A stretch of 62,011 bases of DNA from Desulfuromonadaceae bacterium (GTDB lineage: Bacteria; Desulfobacterota; Desulfuromonadia; Geobacterales; Pseudopelobacteraceae): positions 1 to 62,011 of the forward strand of contig JAQTZV010000032.1 of NCBI GenBank assembly GCA_028687585.1. Direction: 5' to 3'. A program made the position numbers and the translations under genes. The notes beneath the pieces were generated by a model, which was not told the DNA's origin, made no database searches, and saw only the letters and a list, made by a program, of their open reading frames with translations. The first letter of the stretch is position 1. The number at the start of each line of letters is the position of its first letter. Shown here in pieces: positions 8,904 through 17,242 of this stretch.

Positions 8904-10256
8904 ATGACGTTTGAAGAACTGGGCCTTAATCCGGCCATCCTCTCGGCAATTACTGCCTGCGGTTACACAACTCCGACCCCCATTCAGGAACAATCAATCC
9001 CGCTGGTATTAGCAGGAAACGACGTAATAGCCACCGCTCAAACCGGCACCGGCAAAACTGCTGCTTTTGTGCTGCCTGCGCTGGAACTCCTGACAAAGAA
9101 ATCAACTCTGCCGGGCAAAGGGCCGCGCATTCTTGTTCTGGCACCGACCCGCGAACTTGCCGGTCAGGTTATGGAATCAGCCCGTAACTACGGTCGCGGC
9201 ATTCGTCCCCGCTGCGGCACACTGCTGGGCGGCATGCCGTATCGTGAGCAACTCCGCCTGCTTTCCGCCCCGGTTGACATCATCGTCGCCACCCCTGGTC
9301 GCCTGGTAGACCATATCGAGCGCGGCAGTATCCGTCTCGACCGACTTGAGATGCTGGTTCTCGATGAAGCCGACCGCATGCTGGACATGGGCTTCAGTGA
9401 AGATATCAACAAGATCGTTGAGCGCACCCCTTCAAATCGTCAGACTCTGATGTTCACCGCCACCATGGAAGGTGACATCGCCCGTCTGGCCGAGAAAATG
9501 ATGCGTGAACCGAAGCGGATTCAGCTGGCAGTCAGCACGTCATCGCACGCGCTGATCGAACAGCGCCTGCATGTCACCGACAACCTGAACCACAAAAAAG
9601 AGCTCCTCAATCATCTCGTCAGCGATTCCGAACTGACCCGTGCCATTATCTTCTCGGCAACCAAGCGCGATGCCGACGAATTATCTCGTGAACTTTCCCG
9701 CAACGGCTACCCCGCAGCTGCCCTGCACGGTGATATGACCCAGATGGCCCGCAACAAGACCATTGACCGTATGCGTCGCGGCGGCATCCGCCTGCTGGTT
9801 GCGACTGACGTTGCCGCCCGCGGCCTCGACGTAAGCGGCATCAGCCACGTGATCAATTTTGATCTGCCGCGCTTTGCCGAGGACTATGTCCACCGTATCG
9901 GCCGTACCGGCAGAGCCGGAGCTAACGGCATTGCCATCTCCTTTGCATCGGCTGGAGAACGCAACTATCTGGAACGCATCGAGCGTTTCATCGGTAAAAA
10001 ACTGCCCGAGCTTCAGATTGTCGGACATGAGCCGTCAACCTCAATCAGAAAACCGGCCGGACGTAGCGGCGGCCCACGGAAAAGCGGCCCCGGCGGCCCA
10101 GCAGCTCGCTTCGGCAAACCAGCCGGTGGGCGTGATGCACAGGCAAAACCGTGGAGTAAATCGGCCAAACCGGCCGGTCAAAAACCACGCACTGCACCAG
10201 CGGCTGCAAGGCACGAGCCGGTAATAGAGTACCGTTCACGTCGTCCGCAGGCGTAG
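8904..10256 (+). CDS. rhlE: DEAD-box ATP-dependent RNA helicase, RhlE-like
   Basis: A 450-residue RNA helicase. Motifs in order: Q motif (TPTPIQEQ, 24-30), Walker A AQTGTGKT (45-52), PTRELA, TPGRL, DEAD (154-157), FTAT in place of SAT, then the second RecA domain with IIFSATKRDADEL, HGDMTQ, VATDVAARGLDV and HRIGRTGRAG. The C-terminal 75 residues are a Gly/Pro/Lys/Arg-rich tail that probably binds RNA non-specifically. The ATG at 8904 has AAGGAA seven bases upstream; a TTG 60 bases earlier is rejected because the conserved MTFEELGL start is at the ATG. Likely roles are ribosome assembly, RNA decay or cold adaptation. Confidence 0.93.
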   Translation: MTFEELGLNPAILSAITACGYTTPTPIQEQSIPLVLAGNDVIATAQTGTGKTAAFVLPALELLTKKSTLPGKGPRILVLAPTRELAGQVMESARNYGRGIRPRCGTLLGGMPYREQLRLLSAPVDIIVATPGRLVDHIERGSIRLDRLEMLVLDEADRMLDMGFSEDINKIVERTPSNRQTLMFTATMEGDIARLAEKMMREPKRIQLAVSTSSHALIEQRLHVTDNLNHKKELLNHLVSDSELTRAIIFSATKRDADELSRELSRNGYPAAALHGDMTQMARNKTIDRMRRGGIRLLVATDVAARGLDVSGISHVINFDLPRFAEDYVHRIGRTGRAGANGIAISFASAGERNYLERIERFIGKKLPELQIVGHEPSTSIRKPAGRSGGPRKSGPGGPAARFGKPAGGRDAQAKPWSKSAKPAGQKPRTAPAAARHEPVIEYRSRRPQA

Positions 10257-10288
10257 TAAATACGAGTTAAAATTTGCAACAGAAATTG

Positions 10289-10317
10289 AGAGCGGCAGCG
10301 ATGCCGCTCTTTTTGTT
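10289..10317 (+). terminator. Rho-independent terminator after rhlE
   Basis: A perfect 9-bp stem AGAGCGGCA / TGCCGCTCT with a GCGA tetraloop, followed by TTTTGTTTG. It closes the core segment; the accessory island begins just beyond it. Confidence 0.85.
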
Positions 10318-10379
10318 TGTATGGCATTTGATCTGCCGTTTTGCTATAACTCTCCAATATTTTCGTATTATGGTGAATC

Positions 10380-10532
10380 ATGCCGCGTATTTTCGACAAC
10401 ATTTCGCAACAACTTCTAACCGCACTTCGAGCGACTCTTGAGAAGGCGAGTCACGCCGATTTTTGCGTTGGCTACTTAAATCTGAGGTGCTGTCAAACAC
10501 TAAACCTTCCTCCTCACGAAGATGCACATTGA
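10380..10532 (+). pseudogene. Remnant of helicase/PLD-type protein (N-terminus only)
   Basis: A 50-codon ORF whose first 36 residues (MPRIFDNIS... to FCVGYLNLR) look like the N-terminus of large superfamily-2 helicases that begin with a phospholipase-D-like module and occur in defence islands. After LNLR the similarity stops and a short unrelated tail runs to a TGA at 10530-10532. The rest of the expected gene is missing, so a deletion seems to have joined its first 110 bp to the next gene. The ORF overlaps the following ATG by 11 bp and may still be translated, supplying coupling for that gene, which lacks a good ribosome site. The assignment is from memory of the family. Confidence 0.5.
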
Positions 10533-13500
10533 TCTAAACCGCACATTCTGGCCTGTCAAAGATGAATCGGATTACGACCCCGACAGCTATCGTTATCACT
10601 CAGCCTTCGGAATGAAGGCAGATGATTGGTCTGAACTCTTACAAAACAAGCGAGTAGTAATTCTTGCCAAGGCCGGTGCCGGAAAGTCAGCGGAGCTTCG
10701 TGAAGCCGCGCGTACAATGCGTGGCGAAGGGAAGTCCGCTTTCTTTTTTCGTATCGAGGAGCTGGCTGAATCAGATGTAAGCGATGCTTTTGAAGAAGGC
10801 AGCCTGGATGAAATGACGATCTGGAAACAAAAGGATAGCCCTGGGTGGTTCTTCCTGGACTCAGTTGACGAGGCACGTTTGGTGGATGCTAAAGGGTTTG
10901 AAAGAGCCCTGAAGCGATTTGCTCGTGCATTGGACAATTCCTTGGATAGAGCCCACATTTTCATCTCGTCGCGCGGCAATGACTGGAAGGCAAATGCCGA
11001 TTATGAACTGGTTGTAGAAAAACTCCCGATTAAAAGAAGTGAAACCCAATTGCTTGAACAGCCTAAGGATAAAACAGCCAGAGTTTCTCAAAGGGGAAAA
11101 AGAACAGTCACGCGCGAGACCAGTTCTGACTCTGAAGTCAAAATAGTCAGATTGGCTCCTTTGAATAATGAGCAAACGCGTTTGTTTGTGGCAGAACAAG
11201 GGGTTCCTGATGCTAATGCATTTGTGGATGCCATTATTCGAGCAGATATCGCGCCTTTTGCTGAAACTCCTCAGGACCTCCTTGACCTGATCGTATATTG
11301 GGAAAGGTATCACCGATTCGGGACCCATGCTGAAATGGTCGCCTTCAATATTGACAAGAAACTCCTTGAGCCAAAATCTGATCGGGACGAAATATGCCCT
11401 TTACCGGTAAATAAGGCCAGAGCTGGTGCTCAGGCCATTGCCGCTGCAATGACGCTTACGCGCAAGAATGTAATTGTCCTGCCAGACTCCCCGGTTGCAG
11501 CTCATCGGGCAGCGCAGGCAATTGATGCTGCTGAAATTTTGCCGGAATGGGAATCGAAGGAAAGAAAAACATTATTGGGTAGGGCTATATTTGAAGTAGC
11601 TACGTACGGCACGGTAAGAATTTATGAACGTCGAACCAGAGAGTATCTAACATCGCAATGGTTGCTACATCTTTTGGCAAGCGGTAAAAACAGGCGCTCC
11701 ATCGAAAACCTCATTTTCGCCAAGCGTTATGGTGCTGATCTTGTCATTCCTTCGATGAAACCTGTTGCTGCTTGGCTTGCTATAAAAGATGATCGAATCC
11801 GGGAGAGGTTGGTCGAGGTTGCTCCAGAGGTGTTGATTGGATATGGCGACCCGGCAAGTCTCCCAATCGTAATCCGGAAGAAATTATTACGGAAATATTC
11901 TGAGGTAATTTTCAAACATAAAACAGACGATGAATCATTTGATCTTGATTCTCTCAAGCGTTTGGCAGACCCGGAACTTGCCGACACCATAAATGAATTG
12001 TTGGAACAATACGATAGCCACGAGGAAGTCAGACAACTATTGCTTCGCATGGTCTGGCAAGGTGAGCTTAACGCCTGTGCCGATATCACCATGAGGTTCG
12101 CTGTTGATACAAAAATGGATCGTTACACAAGGGTTGGAGCTATAAGGGCGATAAATGCCATTGGGAATGACGACCAGAAACAACTTGTGGTACAGACAAT
12201 TACCTCTAACCCAAACACATGGGATACGAAGTTGTTGGCAGAGGTCATTGATGCGTTTTTCCCGCAATTCATTTCTCCCGATCTGCTGTTAGAAATTATT
12301 GAAAGCGTAACGCCGCCAAAGCGATATTCTGTCAGTGATCTATCGTATGTTCTCGAAAAGATTTTTGAGAACACCTGCCCTCTGCAACTCTGCTTGCTAT
12401 TGTTGAAAAGACTGCTCGAATTGCTGGAACTGGAACCTTACGAATGCTCTTATTCCTGTAAAATATCAAAACAATACAAATGGCTCTTTCCCCATGCCGC
12501 CGCACTTGTGAAACGGCTGATTACTTCTGACCCTGCTGCTTGGCAGGATGAATCGCTCCTTCGAACAATTGAGCTTGCCTGGGGGATACGATTCCATGAT
12601 GGTGATGAAAAAGGCTACGGTAAGTTGTTTCAGGGTATTGTAATTTTTAGGCCTGAACTCCGGCATCTTTTCTTCTGGAGGGCCATAGTAAAAGAACAAT
12701 CTAAGCTGGAGAATGAGGGGAAATACCGCTCCGTGTTTTGGAGCGCCTATGTCAACACGCCATGGTTATTGAAGGAAGAGGATTTCGAATATTTTGTCGA
12801 AGAGATTACTACATCACAGGAGCTAGATAATCGCCTGATTGCCCTGTCTGCAGCTCTTATGATTTGGAGAAATTCCGGTATAAGCAGAAAAGAACTGAGC
12901 CGTTTGAGGCGGTTGGTTAAGGGGGAGCCGGAACTGGGTAACGCCCTCCGAGAATTCCTTAGCCCACCGCAAAAATCTGATGAAATGAAAAGACATGATC
13001 GGTCAATGCGGGATCTGAAAAAACGACAAGACAAACAGTTGAAGAAACAGGAAGAACAAAGAAATACATGGATTGCCGGGCTTCAGCAGAATTCAGCCCA
13101 TCTTCGGCACGTAAGCAAATCAACGGTGGATAAAGTTTTTGGCGACCTTTACTGGCTCGCACATGAGATTTCAAAACATTGTGACGACTCTAAATTCGGA
13201 AAAGGTGATTGGAAGGTTCTGATTGCCGAATTCGATCTGGACGTTGCCGAGGCGGCACGTGACGGATTAATGGCCTATTGGCGACTTTACCAGCCGAAAC
13301 TTAAATCCGAGGAAAATACGAATTCTATCGCCAACGGATTTATTGTGGGGATGATGGGTCTTACAATCGAAACGAAGATACGGCCTGATTGGGCAAGAAA
13401 ACTCTCTGTCTCAGATGCCAAACTTGCAGCACGCTACATGACCCTTGAAATGAATGGACTTCCATTATGGGCACCGCAGTTATTGGACGCACATCCGGAT

Positions 13501-14829
13501 GTACTCAACGAGGTCATGCACCGTGAACTGGTATGGGAATATGAAACACCAGCAGAAAGTGCGGCACCATACCATATGTTACAGGTCTTGCGGTATGGGT
13601 CTGAAGAGTTACGCTCACAATTACTTCCATTTGTTTTGAATCTGCTTAACAAACAAGAAGCGGCCCATGCCCAGACACTTGAAGCTGCGCTGACTTTAGC
13701 CCTGCAATGGCCTGAACTTGATAAACAAGCTTTTTCAGGATTGGCGCAAACACGCTGCGCCGCCGCATTAGACGAAGGACGGTTCCTTACATGGCTTGTT
13801 GCTTGGCTATGCGTGGATGCAGGCAATGCTTTCATTCGTCTTGAAGGCTGGCTTGAAGAGGTGATAGACAGCGAAGTTGCAGATCAACGCATGATCTCAT
13901 TTTGCAACGCGCTATTCGATCACCGCAGCCCACGATTCGGCAATGTACATCGAGATTTCGAGCGGCTTGGAGTGCTACGTGAACTTGCCCTTTTGGTCTA
14001 CGGACGTGTAAGGATTAATGATGACGTCCGTCATGAAGGCGTTTACACTCCCAATGCACGGGACAATGCCGAAACAGTACGCGGTTATCTGTTGGAGAAA
14101 ATCTATAATTTATCGGGACCGGCAGCATACAATACGCTGCTTGAATTTTCTCGCGTTCTGCCTCACGAAAGGTCACGTGAGCGAATGCTTGTACTTGCCC
14201 ACAAACGTGCTGCAGAAGATGCCGAATTTGAACCGTGGCAGAGTGTTGATGTCGTCTTATTTTCAACGGAGGCGGAGAAACAGCCTCGATCTTCTCGGGA
14301 ACTGTTTGATTTGACCTGTAGCCGTCTCGATGATATTAGGCTTAACCTTGAGGACGGCAGGTATAGTCAGGCGCAATTGTTGCTGAACTCCGCTATTGAA
14401 GAACCCAAAATCCGTAACTGGTTTGCAGACGAACTTCGTAAGCTCAACCATGGAAAGTACAGCGTTTCATCCGAAGATGAATTTGCCGATGCAACCCGAC
14501 CTGATCTGAACATTCATGCCCCTTCCGTCAATTATCCGATTGTCATTGAATTGAAGAAAACTGATAACTGGTCCGTTCCTGAACTTAGTGAGCGGCTTCG
14601 TAACCAACTTGTAGGGCAGTATATGCGGGATACACATTCGCAGTTTGGAATTTATCTGCTTGCGTGGCAGGGGAAATGGAAACGTAAAACCGACGAGAAT
14701 GATGTACCTTTTGAAAAATTGGTAAATTTGCTACAAGATGAGGCTGATACTATCGTTTGTAGTCGTTATGATATCGAAGAGATACGGGTAGTTGGGATTG
14801 ATTTAACAAAGCGGAAGAGGAAGAACTGA
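10522..14829 (+). CDS. Giant STAND/NACHT-like NTPase with C-terminal PD-(D/E)xK nuclease domain
   Basis: A 1435-residue protein of no named family. The N-terminal part is a P-loop NTPase: Walker A variant AKAGAGKS (49-56), Walker B WFFLDSVDEARL with D113 and D116-E117 in NACHT style, and a sensor-like HIFISSRGNDW. Residues about 400-1250 are predominantly helical without recognised motifs, including a Lys/Glu/Gln-rich coiled segment (about 830-855), as expected for a sensing repeat region. Near the C-terminus, P1327-D1328 followed by E1343-L-K1345 and a QLVGQY helix form a PD-(D/E)xK nuclease core. The architecture suggests an antiphage effector in which ligand sensing triggers DNA cleavage; this is inference. 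Codon use is AT-richer than flanking core genes. There is no clear ribosome site before ATG 10522. Confidence 0.7.
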   Translation: MHIDLNRTFWPVKDESDYDPDSYRYHSAFGMKADDWSELLQNKRVVILAKAGAGKSAELREAARTMRGEGKSAFFFRIEELAESDVSDAFEEGSLDEMTIWKQKDSPGWFFLDSVDEARLVDAKGFERALKRFARALDNSLDRAHIFISSRGNDWKANADYELVVEKLPIKRSETQLLEQPKDKTARVSQRGKRTVTRETSSDSEVKIVRLAPLNNEQTRLFVAEQGVPDANAFVDAIIRADIAPFAETPQDLLDLIVYWERYHRFGTHAEMVAFNIDKKLLEPKSDRDEICPLPVNKARAGAQAIAAAMTLTRKNVIVLPDSPVAAHRAAQAIDAAEILPEWESKERKTLLGRAIFEVATYGTVRIYERRTREYLTSQWLLHLLASGKNRRSIENLIFAKRYGADLVIPSMKPVAAWLAIKDDRIRERLVEVAPEVLIGYGDPASLPIVIRKKLLRKYSEVIFKHKTDDESFDLDSLKRLADPELADTINELLEQYDSHEEVRQLLLRMVWQGELNACADITMRFAVDTKMDRYTRVGAIRAINAIGNDDQKQLVVQTITSNPNTWDTKLLAEVIDAFFPQFISPDLLLEIIESVTPPKRYSVSDLSYVLEKIFENTCPLQLCLLLLKRLLELLELEPYECSYSCKISKQYKWLFPHAAALVKRLITSDPAAWQDESLLRTIELAWGIRFHDGDEKGYGKLFQGIVIFRPELRHLFFWRAIVKEQSKLENEGKYRSVFWSAYVNTPWLLKEEDFEYFVEEITTSQELDNRLIALSAALMIWRNSGISRKELSRLRRLVKGEPELGNALREFLSPPQKSDEMKRHDRSMRDLKKRQDKQLKKQEEQRNTWIAGLQQNSAHLRHVSKSTVDKVFGDLYWLAHEISKHCDDSKFGKGDWKVLIAEFDLDVAEAARDGLMAYWRLYQPKLKSEENTNSIANGFIVGMMGLTIETKIRPDWARKLSVSDAKLAARYMTLEMNGLPLWAPQLLDAHPDVLNEVMHRELVWEYETPAESAAPYHMLQVLRYGSEELRSQLLPFVLNLLNKQEAAHAQTLEAALTLALQWPELDKQAFSGLAQTRCAAALDEGRFLTWLVAWLCVDAGNAFIRLEGWLEEVIDSEVADQRMISFCNALFDHRSPRFGNVHRDFERLGVLRELALLVYGRVRINDDVRHEGVYTPNARDNAETVRGYLLEKIYNLSGPAAYNTLLEFSRVLPHERSRERMLVLAHKRAAEDAEFEPWQSVDVVLFSTEAEKQPRSSRELFDLTCSRLDDIRLNLEDGRYSQAQLLLNSAIEEPKIRNWFADELRKLNHGKYSVSSEDEFADATRPDLNIHAPSVNYPIVIELKKTDNWSVPELSERLRNQLVGQYMRDTHSQFGIYLLAWQGKWKRKTDENDVPFEKLVNLLQDEADTIVCSRYDIEEIRVVGIDLTKRKRKN

Positions 14830-14898
14830 GAATGTACTGCATCATCAACTATGGCAACAAATACCGTATGGGTTTAAATGCCAAGGGGGCGGACTTCG

Positions 14899-16395
14899 AT
14901 GATTGATCTGGTGCCTGAGCAGGCAGCGGCTCGCATTGCCTATTTGCTGACCGCCCATGAAAGCCGGACGCTGGAATTCAAGCGGATGGGCGACAACAAG
15001 ATCGTCCGCAAACTGCTGGAGGCGATTTGTGCCTTTGCCAATACCGAGGGCGGGGTTCTGGCGCTGGAGGTGGCGGATGAGAAGCAAGGGAAGGGCGTTG
15101 CACGGCTTTACGGCGTGCAGGAAAACCCCGAAGCGTTGGACGAGCTGACGCGCAAAGTCCGTGCCCAATATCACCCACCCATCGAGACCATCCGCTTTGT
15201 ACGGCTTCCTTGCACCCTGCGCGATGGTAGCGCCGGACATGTGGTGCTGGTGCAGGTTCCCCAGAGCGACAAGGTGCATTCCATTGTGGACGACGGCACC
15301 TGGACCCGGCTTACCGCGGGCAACCGGGAGATGACGGCGGCGGAGATTGCGGAACTTTCCTACCGGCGCGGCGTACGAAGCGCCGAGAGCGAGCCAGTGC
15401 CTATTTCTCTTGATTTGTTGGTAACTGACACCTGGAAACGGTTTGTCACTGCCCGTGGTCTAAAGAGTGGCGCCATGGCCGATCAACTCTATCGCATCGG
15501 TCTGGCGGACAAGAGCGGCGGGGATCTGTTACCACGTCGGGCGGCGGTGCTGCTGTTTGCCGACGAACCTGGCAGTCTGCTTGCCGCCCACGGATCGCGC
15601 GCCGACATCCGCCTCATGGTCTATGACGGCAATGCGGCGCAAGCAGGCTCCACGCCCAACCTGCGCAAACCACCTGTGACCATACGAGGGCCGCTGATTG
15701 AGCAGATCGACAAAGCGGTACGGTCGGTCCTGGATGAGTTGGTACGTGGCGTCACGCTCTCGCAAAGCGGTTTTAAGGCACGGCACGCCTACCCCGAGAG
15801 GGTCGTAAAGGAAGCCATTGTCAACGCTGTAATTCACCGCGACTACAGGCTGAACCGCGACATTTTTATCCGTATTTTTGATAACCGCATTGAAGTTGAA
15901 AGCCCTGGTGCCTTTCCAGGCACCATCACTGAAACAAATATCGCGACCGCCGGTTCCAAGGCACGCAATCCGCTGTTAGCCGGCAATTTACGTGAGTTCT
16001 CGGAACCACCCAACATTGATGCCGGTGAAGGGGTGCGCATGATGTTCGCCGAGATGTCGGCGGCGAAGCTCTATCCGCCCCGCTATCGGCAAAATCTGGA
16101 AGCCGCTGTGGAGAACGTCACCGTTACCCTGCTCAACCATGAACGGCCGAGCGTGTGGGACGAAGTCGGAGGTTGGCTCGATCAGCACGGTTCGATTGCC
16201 AATGCCGATTTGTGTCGCATCGCCAATGTGGATACATTGAAGGCTTCGCGCATGCTCGGGGATTGGGTCGGTGAGGGAGTGCTGGTGCCGATGACTGGTC
16301 GTGGCAAGCGCAACATGGTTTATGTCAAGCCTCAGCATGCCGAAGAGGGTTTCGATTTATTATCCAGCGAGTTTGATAATAACGCGGATAAATAA
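14899..16395 (+). CDS. AlbA_2 (Schlafen-type) domain ATP-binding protein
   Basis: A 498-residue protein with an N-terminal AlbA_2/Schlafen-like module: ESRTLEFK at 21-28 and the ICAFANTEGGVLALEV core at 43-58. A C-terminal GHKL-type ATPase remnant (VVKEAIVNAVIHRDY) and a winged-helix-like end follow. This class is annotated as putative transcriptional regulators or ATP-binding proteins and is frequent in defence islands, where some Schlafen-like modules cleave RNA. ATG 14899 follows AAGGGGG by nine bases; an ATG seven codons upstream is possible. It lies 69 bp behind the STAND gene on the same strand, so cotranscription is likely, but its GC-rich codons differ from that gene, suggesting separate origins. 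Confidence 0.8.
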   Translation: MIDLVPEQAAARIAYLLTAHESRTLEFKRMGDNKIVRKLLEAICAFANTEGGVLALEVADEKQGKGVARLYGVQENPEALDELTRKVRAQYHPPIETIRFVRLPCTLRDGSAGHVVLVQVPQSDKVHSIVDDGTWTRLTAGNREMTAAEIAELSYRRGVRSAESEPVPISLDLLVTDTWKRFVTARGLKSGAMADQLYRIGLADKSGGDLLPRRAAVLLFADEPGSLLAAHGSRADIRLMVYDGNAAQAGSTPNLRKPPVTIRGPLIEQIDKAVRSVLDELVRGVTLSQSGFKARHAYPERVVKEAIVNAVIHRDYRLNRDIFIRIFDNRIEVESPGAFPGTITETNIATAGSKARNPLLAGNLREFSEPPNIDAGEGVRMMFAEMSAAKLYPPRYRQNLEAAVENVTVTLLNHERPSVWDEVGGWLDQHGSIANADLCRIANVDTLKASRMLGDWVGEGVLVPMTGRGKRNMVYVKPQHAEEGFDLLSSEFDNNADK

Positions 16396-16439
16396 CAAAT
16401 AATCTCTATAATTAGCATGTTATGTTAACCGTTATTATC
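16375..16439. repeat. Inverted repeat GATAATAACG...CGTTATTATC at the end of the AlbA_2 gene
   Basis: GATAATAACG (16375-16384, over the last AlbA_2 codons) is the exact reverse complement of CGTTATTATC (16430-16439), 45 bp apart. A 14-base stretch at 16427-16440 recurs at 16619-16632 inside the next gene's first codons, and AGATAATAA-type words recur near 16460 and 16566. Operator, terminator-like or transposon-end roles are all possible. Confidence 0.55.
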
Positions 16440-16608
16440 TGTTCTGAAAATAAACGAGAAGATAATCCTTCTGTCGTGTCCGACCCCTGGTTAATATAAT
16501 AGATTCAGTCCGAAATAGATTCCTTTGTAAAGGCTTCCAATTGCGACTTTATTATTTATCACGCAAGATAATAAACTTTAAAATTAACAATAGTTCCTAT
16601 TATTCAAT

Positions 16609-17121
16609 ATGATAGAAGAACCGTTATTATCTTTTTGGTCTCTGGAGGGTGGTGAGCGAGGTTCCGGGAACGCATCGTTGCTCGACCACCCCCTTACCGC
16701 TTTCTTTGCCTCCCGCCAATGTCCAGGAGTAGCAATCCGTGCGGCTATGGCCTGGGCGGTCGAACAGGCGCGCAGCAAAAGCCCGGTCGTCAGCGGTTTT
16801 CATTCACCCCTCGAACAATCCGTGCTGGAGGTGATGCTCGCGGCTGGTGCGCCATGTGTGATGGTTATAGCCCGCAAACTGGAACGGGCTCAACTTCCGC
16901 CAAGCTGGTTACGGGCAGTGCAGGACGGAATGGCGGCAATTGTCAGCATGAATGACACGACACGGCGACTGACCACTGAATTAGCTGCTCAACGCAATGA
17001 CTGGGTTGCTGAACATGCCGCCCGAATTGTCGTTGCGTATGCATCCGCTGGAGGGAGTCTGCTACGGCATTCTATTCAATGGGAGAATGAAGGTCGGAGT
17101 GTTGATTACCTATCGAATTGA
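16609..17121 (+). CDS. Orphan DprA/Smf-like SLOG-domain protein
   Basis: A 170-residue protein resembling stand-alone DprA-like SLOG (Rossmann-type) proteins. Visible features are an FFASRQCPG-like strand and turn, the PVVSGFHSPLE loop that would line a nucleotide pocket, a VMVIARKLE strand, and a late RRLTTELAAQRNDWVAEHA helix with VVAYASAGGS. Genuine DprA is about 350 residues with a winged helix, so this is not competence DprA. SLOG proteins bind nucleotides or nucleic acid and several act in conflict systems. A stop codon lies 16 bp before ATG 16609, no ribosome site is visible, and the upstream 200 bp is AT-rich, so expression is uncertain. It is the last gene of the island. Confidence 0.6.
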   Translation: MIEEPLLSFWSLEGGERGSGNASLLDHPLTAFFASRQCPGVAIRAAMAWAVEQARSKSPVVSGFHSPLEQSVLEVMLAAGAPCVMVIARKLERAQLPPSWLRAVQDGMAAIVSMNDTTRRLTTELAAQRNDWVAEHAARIVVAYASAGGSLLRHSIQWENEGRSVDYLSN

Positions 17122-17159
17122 CTTCAGACCGTGATGAAGATCAGGGGTCAGTCGTTATC

Positions 17160-17238
17160 TTTTTGCTTAACTGGAAAACGGAAACAAAGCATAACGTGCT
17201 AATATTATATTATATTTTTGCTTAACTAGAAAACGGAA
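17160..17238. repeat. Pair of 24-bp direct repeats at the island's right edge
   Basis: Bases 17160-17183 and 17215-17238 are identical except for one G/A difference (core GCTTAACTRGAAAACGG), 55 bp apart. The second copy ends 5 bp before the rlmN stop codon. They mark the boundary between AT-rich accessory DNA and core sequence and may be a scar of insertion or excision. Confidence 0.7.
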
Positions 17239-17242
17239 CACA

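Noticed and set aside
16396..17242. Insertion sequence with transposase in the accessory island
   Set aside because: Short repeats are present, but no transposase or integrase gene is visible in any frame.
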